This document shows positions 1 through 7,159 of a DNA stretch of 64,000 nt, in pieces (position 1 is the stretch's first letter; each line of letters starts with the position of its first letter). The translations under genes were made by a program, and so were the position numbers. The notes below the pieces were generated by a model. That model was given only the letters and a program-made list of their open reading frames with translations, was not told where the DNA came from and searched no databases. This DNA comes from Anabaena azotica FACHB-119. Lineage in GTDB: Bacteria > Cyanobacteriota > Cyanobacteriia > Cyanobacteriales > Nostocaceae. The DNA lies in the NCBI RefSeq assembly GCF_014697625.1, contig NZ_JACJSG010000017.1:1-64000 (forward strand), read 5' to 3'.

Positions 1-112
1 TTGGTAATTGGTAATTGGTAATTGGTAATTGGTAATTGGTAATTGGTAATTGGTAATTGGTAATTGGTAATTGGTAATTGGTAATTGGTAATTGGTAATT
101 GGTAATTGGTAA
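1..112. repeat. Tandem heptamer array (TTGGTAA)16
   Basis: Sixteen perfect, uninterrupted copies of the 7-bp unit TTGGTAA. This is the class of short tandemly repeated heptamers known from heterocystous cyanobacteria. The array starts at the window edge, so its full length is unknown. The unit contains TAA, which matters because neighbouring genes use such repeats as stop codons. Confidence 0.97.
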
Positions 113-120
113 TTGATTTT

Positions 121-256
121 TTACTATTACCTATCACCCATTAACCATCACCCATTAACTATTACCCATTAACTATTACCCATCACCCATCACCCATCAC
201 CCATTACCCATTACCCATTACCTATTACCAATTACCTATTACCTATTACCTATTAC
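121..256. repeat. Degenerate heptamer array (CCCATTA / CCCATCA / TTACCTA types)
   Basis: About 19 imperfect heptamers of the forms CCCATTA, CCCATCA and CTATTAC follow the TTGGTAA block after a short T-rich junction. They are a different sequence class read in the other direction. The last units run into the 3' end of the minus-strand gene at 246, whose TAA stop is part of a repeat unit. Confidence 0.9.
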
Positions 257-614
257 CACCCCTTATTGAGTTTAAGTAAGCATTCAGTTTAGGTGATAGT
301 TCGTCAATGATTGGTTTAAGAATATTCACTTGCTCAACAGTAAAAAGGTTGCGAGCATAAGCCAGTCGCATCCAATGTATTGTTTCGTACATTGAGCCTC
401 TAGCAATTTTTATAAAACGTTTATTATCTTGATAATTATAACGCCCGCGACCTTCAGCAATATTAGCACCAATACTATCTGCTGCACGGATAATTTGCTT
501 ACCAATTGTATTTTTGGCAATATATTCCCAAGTCATAACTATTTTCCAAATTTCATTTGCTAATTTCTCTGCCAACTTATAGACTTGCAACTCTTCAAAA
601 TCAGGTCGGCTCAT
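246..614 (-). CDS. Four-helix bundle protein (23S rRNA IVP-like family)
   Basis: About 122 residues. The N-terminus MSRPDFEELQVYKLAEKLAN, the central IIRAADSIGANIAEGRGR and the later KRFIKIARGSMYET are hallmarks of the four-helix-bundle family first seen encoded in 23S rRNA intervening sequences (PF05635-like). The molecular function is unknown; members form pentameric helical bundles. I start it at the Met at 614 because GGAGAG lies 5 nt upstream. A longer frame to 638 begins inside heptamer repeats and is unlikely to be translated. The stop codon is formed by the flanking repeat array. Heptamers on both sides make this a small island between repeat blocks. Confidence 0.85.
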   Translation of the reverse strand: MSRPDFEELQVYKLAEKLANEIWKIVMTWEYIAKNTIGKQIIRAADSIGANIAEGRGRYNYQDNKRFIKIARGSMYETIHWMRLAYARNLFTVEQVNILKPIIDELSPKLNAYLNSIRGGNR

Positions 615-631
615 TCCACTCTCCAAACCAA

Positions 632-666
632 TTACCAATTACCAATTACCAATTACCAATTACCTG
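632..666. repeat. Short TTACCAA heptamer run between two genes
   Basis: Four to five copies of the heptamer (minus strand TTGGTAA) separate the four-helix-bundle gene from recQ. The TAA stop codon of recQ (660-662) is the TAA of the first repeat unit. Confidence 0.9.
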
Positions 667-2102
667 CAATTATCGCAATGTCCGCAACGCCAGTTAGCAG
701 CTTCTTGTGTAAAACCAAAGGCGTTTAATAAAAATTGCCAACGACATTGTTTAGTATTGAGATATTGAGTCATTTGTTGAGTAGCCTGTAATTGTGTAGA
801 TGGCTGACTTTTGGCTTTGTGTTCTATTTTGTAGTTGAAAGGGTCAAGCCAATTTAATTGCCCGCTACTATGGAGTAAAGCTAGAGCGATCACACTATCG
901 GGGAATTGTTTAGTTACAGCGTTAATTTCCCCTTGTTGTGGCAGTTTTTTGATTAATTGCTGGGCTTTTTGTAGTTGCGATCGCATTTTCTCGTGAAAAA
1001 ATTCCTGTCTTTGTTTATCCTCTGGATCTAACCAACCTGTAGGTTCACTTACCAATGTCAGCGCCTCGGCTGGTTTACCATCCCGTCCCGCACGCCCGAT
1101 TTCTTGCACATATTCAGATAATAGATGTGGCGCATGATAATGGATAACCCAGCGCACATCAGGCTTGTTTATCCCCATCCCAAAAGCACAGGTACACACC
1201 ACAAAGGGGATTTTTCCACCTAACCAGCTATTTTCCACCTCTCGACGTTCTGTCGCGCCCAAACCTGCGTGATAGCTAGCTGTGGCGTAACCCATCTGGG
1301 ACAACCAAGCGGCTAAATCTTCACTATCTCGTCTGGTACGGACGTAAATTAAGCCAGCTTGTTGGGGTCGATTTTGGATAAATTTGATTAATTGCTGTTT
1401 CCTACCCCTTGGTGTCCATGCGATGCGGACGGTAGGATGTAAATTAGGACGATAAGGATTAAGGCGGAATATTTCCGGTTGCTGTAATTGTAAAACTGTT
1501 TGAATAGTTTTTTGCGCTAGGGGGTCAGCCGTGGCGGTAAATGCGGCGATACTGATTTTGGTTCCTGGTGGCTTATGTTGAAGTAATGCAGGTCTAACTG
1601 CCCCTAATCTGCGGTAAGCTGGGCGAAAGGTTTCACCCCACTGCACTAAACAATGGGCTTCATCCAAGATTAAGCCGTTGATTTGCAATTGCGGCTGACA
1701 TAATCTTTCCCAAACGGGCGGACTTAATAGTGTTTCGGGAGATAAATATAGTAATCTTAACTGTTGTTTTTCTAATGCTTGCAGTGTCGCACGGCGTTGA
1801 GATGATGATAGTTCACTGTGCAGTAATGCAGCTTTTTGCTGGCGTTGGCGTAGTTCTTGTACTTGATTTTCCATCAATGCTACCAACGGGGAAACTACCA
1901 AAGTCAAACCTGTTTGTAGTAGTGCGGGTAGCTGAAAACAAATTGATTTACCTCCTCCTGTAGGCAGAATTATTATGGTATCTTTTTGGGATAATAAACT
2001 GTTGACTATTTCTCCCTGGGGTGGACGGAAATCCTCATAACCCCAAATTTGTTGAAAAGCTGCACGGACTTCTTGCCAAGATTTACTTACAGGTTGATTC
2101 AT
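660..2102 (-). CDS. recQ: RecQ-family ATP-dependent DNA helicase, short form
   Basis: 480 residues. Superfamily 2 helicase core: Walker A LPTGGGKS at about 46-53, DEAH at 147-150, motif V/VI around GMGINKPDVRWVIHY and QEIGRAGRDG. The C-terminus carries the RecQ zinc module with four cysteines (C453, C473, C476, C479; CGHCDNC). The protein ends one residue after the last zinc cysteine, so the winged-helix and HRDC domains found in about 600-residue bacterial RecQ are missing. It should unwind 3'-tailed or forked DNA in recombinational repair, with altered substrate binding. The stop codon is supplied by a flanking heptamer repeat, which raises the question whether repeat insertion trimmed the gene. 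Short RecQ forms also occur naturally in cyanobacteria. Confidence 0.93.
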   Translation of the reverse strand: MNQPVSKSWQEVRAAFQQIWGYEDFRPPQGEIVNSLLSQKDTIIILPTGGGKSICFQLPALLQTGLTLVVSPLVALMENQVQELRQRQQKAALLHSELSSSQRRATLQALEKQQLRLLYLSPETLLSPPVWERLCQPQLQINGLILDEAHCLVQWGETFRPAYRRLGAVRPALLQHKPPGTKISIAAFTATADPLAQKTIQTVLQLQQPEIFRLNPYRPNLHPTVRIAWTPRGRKQQLIKFIQNRPQQAGLIYVRTRRDSEDLAAWLSQMGYATASYHAGLGATERREVENSWLGGKIPFVVCTCAFGMGINKPDVRWVIHYHAPHLLSEYVQEIGRAGRDGKPAEALTLVSEPTGWLDPEDKQRQEFFHEKMRSQLQKAQQLIKKLPQQGEINAVTKQFPDSVIALALLHSSGQLNWLDPFNYKIEHKAKSQPSTQLQATQQMTQYLNTKQCRWQFLLNAFGFTQEAANWRCGHCDNCR

Positions 2103-2575
2103 AATATATAGTTAATACACGGTTTTTTTTTGACTACATAATATATAACCTAGTAATATGAGATAAAAGTTCAGTACTTTTATCCATTACTGCAATTACT
2201 GCTCTGGTAATTTCGCCAAAATTACTAAATTAGGGAATTAATTCTATTAAGTAAATACACGTAAAAGCAAGAAATTCGTGATATAAAAATTGACTTATAA
2301 TTTACGCTAATTCACCAATTGTTTATATAAAAGCCAGCAATAATCCGCTAATTTGATATTAAGCGGTTAGCAACTGTAGGATTCCTGCACTGTATGAATG
2401 AAATATCTGGTATCTTGTCATTCTGAAGTAATACTTGATGTTTTGTTTGTGTCAATGGGTAATTCCTATGCAGACTCAGAAATTGACATTGTTTGTTTAC
2501 AAGCTATGTCAATTGAGAAACGCCATCTTTAACTGATACAAATTGTCAACAAATTTATCCTTAACGGAGACAACA
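2103..2575. other. Intergenic region between divergent recQ and PEP-CTERM gene
   Basis: 473 bp, AT-rich, with no ORF. It must contain both divergent promoters. A TTGACT/TATAAT-like pair near 2289-2301 is too closely spaced to be a standard promoter. I see no convincing operator or repeat. Confidence 0.5.
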
Positions 2576-3235
2576 ATGACTATTAACAAATTAGGTCTGG
2601 GATTAGCGTTAGCTTGTGGTACTTTGGCTGTAGGAGCTAACTTTGCTGCACCTGCTCAAGCGGCTAAACTAACAGGAACCGTCAATATCACTGGCGTATC
2701 AGATTTTAAAAGCACAAGCTTCGTACCACCTGCAAATGACGTAGTAACATTCAGTCATGCTAAAGTGCAAGCTAGTTCAACTGGTATTTTTTCCAGCTAC
2801 ATCGGACAAGGTGTAACTTTATCTGACATAAAACTTACTTCGCCCACCAATGTCTCGATCACTCCTCAAAAAACACAAGCAACCTACGTCGCCTCAGCAC
2901 CTAACCCATTTATTACATTTAGCGATGATCTAAAATTTATTGTTGACAACCCATTTGAGTTTCAAAGAACAGCCACGAGGTTATCTGGTGTGAATATCTT
3001 AACAGGCAGCGCTGTATTCAGTGGACTCTTTCAGAACGCATCTGGTAAAAATGTGGGCATAGGTATTGTAAGTATACAGGAAATCAAAGAAAATGGTAGC
3101 TTTGCACTAACTTTAGATGCAACTTCAGTTCCCGAACCTGCAACTGTGTTTGGCTTAACTACTGTTTTAGCGGCTGGATACTTATCTAGAAAGAAGCTAG
3201 TCAAAAAACAACTCACACAAAAAACACACCCTTAA
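2576..3235 (+). CDS. PEP-CTERM sorting-domain secreted protein
   Basis: 219 residues. The Met at 2576 has GGAG 7 nt upstream; a TTG 33 bp earlier lacks a site. An N-terminal signal peptide (MTINKLGLGLALACGTLAVG..., cleavage near AQA-AKL) is followed by a Thr/Ser-rich beta-type domain with no cysteines. The C-terminal signature VPEPATVFGLTTVLAAGYLSRKK combines a PEP motif, a hydrophobic helix and a basic tail, and is read by the exosortase/PEP-CTERM export system. The protein is probably cell-surface or matrix-associated. No exosortase gene is in the window. The biochemical role of the mature domain is not recognised. Confidence 0.88.
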   Translation: MTINKLGLGLALACGTLAVGANFAAPAQAAKLTGTVNITGVSDFKSTSFVPPANDVVTFSHAKVQASSTGIFSSYIGQGVTLSDIKLTSPTNVSITPQKTQATYVASAPNPFITFSDDLKFIVDNPFEFQRTATRLSGVNILTGSAVFSGLFQNASGKNVGIGIVSIQEIKENGSFALTLDATSVPEPATVFGLTTVLAAGYLSRKKLVKKQLTQKTHP

Positions 3236-3355
3236 TTACTCAGTCTGCAAGGACAGACAAAAGTCGGTGTGTTTAAGTACTTAAATTCAATATGATTATC
3301 ATAGCATACAATCTTTGAATGTGTGTTATGTGATAAAGTCATCACAAAACCAACT

Positions 3356-3421
3356 GTAGGGTGCGTCAGACCCAACAATTTCTTACAAATTAAGAAATTT
3401 GCCACATCTGACGCACTCCAC
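3356..3421. repeat. Palindromic element, GTGCGTCAGA...TCTGACGCAC type
   Basis: Arms GGGTGCGTCAGA and TCTGACGCACTCC flank an AT-rich core. It is related to the elements at 3731, 30070 and 40440, here without the outer AGGACTTACGC ends. Confidence 0.75.
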
Positions 3422-3625
3422 TAATGTGCCTGCTAACAATTTTCCCTTGTGGTAGACGGAAATCCTCACAACCCCTGATTTTTTTAAAGTTAGCCTGAAC
3501 TTCTCGTCAAGCTTTTATACTTTGAAGATTCTTGAACAGTAGTAGATAGGATATTTTGGAATTGACACTCTACTACCTAAATATTGGGTAATTATAGCAG
3601 GGGACAGGTGATAGGTGACTCTTGA

Positions 3626-3696
3626 CAGGGCTGAAAGCCTTTGAAACTAAAGGTTTTAAAATTGTATGATGCCCTAACCTATCAGACGACTGCTAT
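3626..3696. repeat. Dispersed 70-bp repeat, copy A
   Basis: The sequence beginning CAGGGCTGAAAGCCTTTGAA and ending in GACTGCTATA recurs, nearly identical and inverted, at 33401-33472. Both copies lie in spacers next to heptamer-like ACCTGTC text. Confidence 0.8.
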
Positions 3697-3730
3697 ATCT
3701 CATATATTGTTGAGTCTATCTAGTAACTGT

Positions 3731-3822
3731 ATGGTGCGTCAGCCCCCATAATTTCGTACAGATTCAAGGATTTTCCAAATCTGACGCACCCTACCCCAAG
3801 TGCCAGTTGCGAAAGTCCTGTA
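3731..3822. repeat. Partial copy of the AGGACTTACGC-type MITE
   Basis: The core (GTGCGTCAGCCCC...AAATCTGACGCACCCTACC) and the right end (CAGTTGCGAAAGTCCTG) match the element at 40440-40565. The left TIR is not recognisable and the right one has a point change, so this looks like an inactive fragment. Confidence 0.75.
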
Positions 3823-3864
3823 TTGTTGAGTCCATAGGATTACTACTTGATTTTTGAAACATAC

Positions 3865-3993
3865 GTAGTGGCTTGTCTAGGCTAAAAGGTTGCAAAAAAT
3901 TTTCTTGTGGTGTGGGCATCCTGCCCGCACTGGACGGGCAAGATGCCCATCCCACAAGAGTTTGCTAATGCAACATTTTAAGCTTGCCAGTCC
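3865..3993. mobile_element. MITE-like element with nested palindrome (element a)
   Basis: The outer ends GGCTAAAAGGTTGCA and TGCAACATTTTAAGCTTGCC are imperfect inverted repeats. Inside is a strong hairpin, GTGGGCATCCTGCCCG...CGGGCAAGATGCCCATCCC (3904-3960). Element b abuts it and shares the same type of ends around an unrelated core. Confidence 0.65.
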
Positions 3994-4103
3994 AGTAGTG
4001 GCGTGGCAAGGCTAAAATAGTGCAATAAGTTTCCTCTCTAACCTCTGTGTCTCTGTGCCTCTGTGGTTAATTAATGCAACATTTTAAGCTTGCCACGCTA
4101 GTA
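3994..4103. mobile_element. MITE-like element sharing ends with element a (element b)
   Basis: The left end GGCGTGGCAAGGCTAAAATA and right end ATTTTAAGCTTGCCACGC form an imperfect TIR. The core holds CTCTGTGTCTCTGTGCCTCTGTGG, a motif that recurs in other spacers of this window (18395, 55803). Same ends with different cores suggests mobilisation of different passengers by one transposase in trans. Confidence 0.65.
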
Positions 4104-4194
4104 GGCCGATGCACTGCTCACCCTACAGGTACTACAGTATTTCACGAATAGCGAAACTGCTATATTTTCAATAGAGTTGTGTTTTGTTTAGTTT

Positions 4195-5790
4195 CTATGC
4201 AGTGACTTCTGTTTGCTTGTCTTGAGTCTGCAAGGCTGCATATAAACGGTTCAGCGCGTTAACGTATGCTTGCGCGGAAGCGACGATGATATCTGTGTTA
4301 GCTGCATGACCGGAAAAAACTCTCGATTCATACCTTAGACGGATGGTAACTTCACCAATTGCATCTATCCCGGCTGTTACTGACTGCACAGAAAATTCAA
4401 TCAATTGGTTAGGTACATTGACAACGCGATTAATTGCCTTATACACTGCGTCTACTGGGCCTGTACCAATGGCTGCGTCTGTGAGTTCTTCGCCGTCTGG
4501 GGTGCGGAGGGTGACTGTAGCAGTGGGACGGGCGTTGCTACCGCAGGAAACTTGTACCAATTCTACCTTAAATAAATCAGGTGCTTGTTGGATTTCATCG
4601 TTGACGATCGCTTCCAAGTCCCAATCAGAAATTTCTTTCTTTTTGTCAGCAACTTCCTTAAATCTCACAAAGGCTTTATTTAACTCAGTTTCTGATAGTT
4701 CAAAGCCTAATTCTTTCAAGCGGGTACGGAAAGCATTCCGCCCAGAATGTTTACCCAAAACTATTTGATTGTCTGTTAAACCAATCAATTGGGCATCCAT
4801 GATTTCGTAGGTGAGTTTATTTTTTAACACCCCGTCTTGGTGAATACCTGATTCATGGGCAAAGGCGTTAGCACCGACAATTGCTTTGTTGGGTTGGACT
4901 AACATTCCTGTGAGGTTAGAAACCAAGCGGGAGGTTTTATAAATTTGCTTGGTGTCGATATTTGTTAGGGGTTCTTCGGAATCTGCTGCTCTACCTAAGA
5001 AAGGATTAAAATATTGACGGCGGACGTGTAACGCCATGACTAATTCTTCTAAGGCGGCATTTCCTGCCCGTTCACCGATGCCGTTGATGGTACATTCTAA
5101 TTGTCTTGCACCATTTTTGACTGCTTCTAAGAAGTTGGCAACCGCCAAGCCTAAATCGTTGTGTCCGTGAACGGAAATAATGGCTTGGTCGATGTTGGGG
5201 ACGTTTTCTTTAATGCCCTGAATAATTGCGCCAAATTCGCTGGGTGTGGTGTAACCAACGGTGTCGGGAATGTTAATTGTTGTTGCACCTGCGGCGATCG
5301 CTCGCTCTAAAACCTGATACAAAAATTCAGGGTCGGAACGTCCGGCATCTTCTGGGGAAAATTCTACATCATCGGTGAAACTCTTGGCATAGGCTACCAT
5401 TTCTTCGGCGATCGCCATCACTTCTGGTCTGGTTTTTTTCAGCTTGTACTTCAGATGAATATCCGATGTGGCAATAAAGGTGTGGATTCTGCCTTTAGCG
5501 GCTGGTTTAATCGCCTCGGCGGCTGCTTTAATATCATCATGCCTTGCCCTAGCTAAACTGCAAATTACGGGGCCTGTTTGGGTACCGACAGTTTGGGCTA
5601 TTTTGTGAACAGCTTCAAAATCTCCAGGGCTAGCAAAGGCAAAACCTGCCTCTATGATATCTACACCTAAACGGGCTAATTGTTTGGCGATCGCTAGTTT
5701 TTCATCTATGTTGAGTGTTGCCCCTGGACACTGTTCACCATCGCGGAGTGTTGTATCAAAAATAATGATTCTTTCTGGGTTTGTGGTCAT
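4195..5790 (-). CDS. leuA: 2-isopropylmalate synthase
   Basis: 531 residues, the full bacterial LeuA length. It condenses acetyl-CoA with 2-oxoisovalerate, the first committed step of leucine synthesis. Evidence: the HMGL-like TIM barrel motif DTTLRDGEQCPGATL at 13-27, INIPDTVGYTTP, the metal-binding SVHGHNDLGLAVAN and the GIGERAGNAALEE loop. A C-terminal LeuA dimerisation/allosteric domain follows (GSNARPTATVTLRTPDGEE, then DAVYKAINRVV), so leucine feedback inhibition is expected. It is transcribed alone; no other leu genes are adjacent. I see no attenuator upstream. Confidence 0.97.
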   Translation of the reverse strand: MTTNPERIIIFDTTLRDGEQCPGATLNIDEKLAIAKQLARLGVDIIEAGFAFASPGDFEAVHKIAQTVGTQTGPVICSLARARHDDIKAAAEAIKPAAKGRIHTFIATSDIHLKYKLKKTRPEVMAIAEEMVAYAKSFTDDVEFSPEDAGRSDPEFLYQVLERAIAAGATTINIPDTVGYTTPSEFGAIIQGIKENVPNIDQAIISVHGHNDLGLAVANFLEAVKNGARQLECTINGIGERAGNAALEELVMALHVRRQYFNPFLGRAADSEEPLTNIDTKQIYKTSRLVSNLTGMLVQPNKAIVGANAFAHESGIHQDGVLKNKLTYEIMDAQLIGLTDNQIVLGKHSGRNAFRTRLKELGFELSETELNKAFVRFKEVADKKKEISDWDLEAIVNDEIQQAPDLFKVELVQVSCGSNARPTATVTLRTPDGEELTDAAIGTGPVDAVYKAINRVVNVPNQLIEFSVQSVTAGIDAIGEVTIRLRYESRVFSGHAANTDIIVASAQAYVNALNRLYAALQTQDKQTEVTA

Positions 5791-5879
5791 TTTGCTTATT
5801 TGTTTAGAGGGACTTTTGCTTAAAATATCTAGAAACTAAGTTTTTGTAGTTTTAATCTTGTAAATAACTGCTCAGGATA

Positions 5880-6401
5880 TTAACCTTCAGCTTTTTCTAT
5901 TCTGTCTCTAATATCATTTAAGTCTATATATCTGTCCGTAGCATTACGCAATTCTCTGGCAATCATTCCTTCCGTTGATACTACTGTAATATGTGTATTT
6001 TTGGAACGTAATAATTCAATTGCCCTTTCAAAATCCCCATCACCACTAAATAAAACTACTCTGTCGTACTGGTCAACCGTATTAAACATATCTACAACAA
6101 TTTCAATATCTAAATTAGCTTTTTGTGAGTAACGACCGGAGGAATCATCATAATATTCTTTCAGTATTTTCGTCCTGACCGTATATCCTAAGCTGATGAG
6201 CGCGTCTCGAAAACCTCGTTGGTCTTGTGGGTCTTTTAAACCAGTGTACCAAAATGCGTTGATTAGTGTTGTTTCTGATTGCTCATTTTTGAAGTATTCT
6301 AAAACCCGTCTGGGGTCAAAAAACCACCCATTTTTTTGTTGAGCATAGAACATATTGTTTCCGTCTACAAAAATAGACAGACGATTCATTGGGGAACCCA
6401 T
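5880..6401 (-). CDS. NYN/LabA-like (DUF88) PIN-fold protein
   Basis: About 173 residues. The N-terminal LSIFVDGNNMFYAQQKNGW holds the first catalytic Asp/Asn cluster of the NYN fold, and DRVVLFSGDGDFERAIELLR gives the central GDGDF acidic motif. VVSTEGMIARELRNATDRYIDL follows typical LabA/DUF88 proteins. The fold is a metal-dependent PIN-type RNase, and all acidic positions I would expect are present. Cyanobacterial LabA relatives act in circadian output, but this is a single-domain member and its role is not assignable. Start uncertain: ATG at 6401 has TAGG upstream, ATG at 6389 aligns better with relatives, and a GTG lies at 6413. Confidence 0.82.
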   Translation of the reverse strand: MGSPMNRLSIFVDGNNMFYAQQKNGWFFDPRRVLEYFKNEQSETTLINAFWYTGLKDPQDQRGFRDALISLGYTVRTKILKEYYDDSSGRYSQKANLDIEIVVDMFNTVDQYDRVVLFSGDGDFERAIELLRSKNTHITVVSTEGMIARELRNATDRYIDLNDIRDRIEKAEG

Positions 6402-7159
6402 AGAAAAATACACCTAAATAATAGTAAAGAAATTAGAATGGACAATAGATTATAGCAATACTCAGTTGATAAATTGACTAATAGTGCTAGCGTAACTTTT
6501 CATGTATAGCTTTTATCTTACCTCTGACAATGCCTAAAATTAGTGGCAATATAGGAATTTATTTGCTGGTTGTTAAACATTTTAACTCCCAACACTATGA
6601 GAAACACCCTGTAATCAAAATCTACCAATAAAATCGATGCAGTAACAGGATGATTGATAATCCATCTATCAATTTTACTTCTAAAGAGGTAAAACATAGG
6701 TCTCAAGATAGGAGGTTGCGTAATTACCATATATCGGTTTTGCAATTAACAATTAAGTTTAGTGAAATATACGAGTTTTGTATAAGCGGTGTAAGCAAGA
6801 GGCTAGAGGTTAGAGGCAACAGACTAGTATTCTTTACTCGATATGAGCTAGGTTAACAGCAATTTTCCTAGTTAGCCATTGAGAGAAGAATCCTCTATCT
6901 CAGCATGAAAAACTCTCTCTTCTGGCTGGAAACTAGGCAGTAGGGAGTGGGGAAAGAAATTTTTAGTTTCTCATCCCTGGCCCAATCGCTGCTCTATTAC
7001 CTTGACATAGTTGAGATTGTTTAACACAAGTTCGGCGCACAATAAGATTTTGATTACAAATGTATAAGATTATCATCTAAGTTCTGATTTGAAGATGGTT
7101 GTAGTATAAATGAAACTAAATAAATAAAAAAAAGTACTTAAACTAATTATTAACATGAT
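6402..7159. other. Intergenic region upstream of CHASE2 kinase
   Basis: 758 bp between divergent genes. The two short frames here (6518-6745 minus, 6650-6856 plus) overlap each other, have no ribosome site and read as noise. I see no repeat or hairpin apart from a GAGGCTAGAGGTTAGAGGCA purine run near 6799. Confidence 0.5.

Larger units (their letters stand above)
3236..4194. other. Repeat-rich intergenic region downstream of PEP-CTERM gene and leuA
   Basis: 959 bp between convergent genes with no supported ORF. It is a patchwork of small inverted-repeat elements (listed separately at 3356, 3626, 3731, 3865 and 3994) joined by short AT-rich stretches. The spacer appears to be a repeated landing site for MITE-like DNA. 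Confidence 0.7.

Noticed and set aside
1..256. CRISPR array suspected from regular repeats at the window start
   Set aside because: Units are contiguous 7-mers without spacers; no cas genes are nearby.
6518..6856. Two overlapping short ORFs upstream of the CHASE2 kinase
   Set aside because: Opposite strands over the same DNA, no ribosome sites, no domain features and ordinary AT-rich spacer composition.
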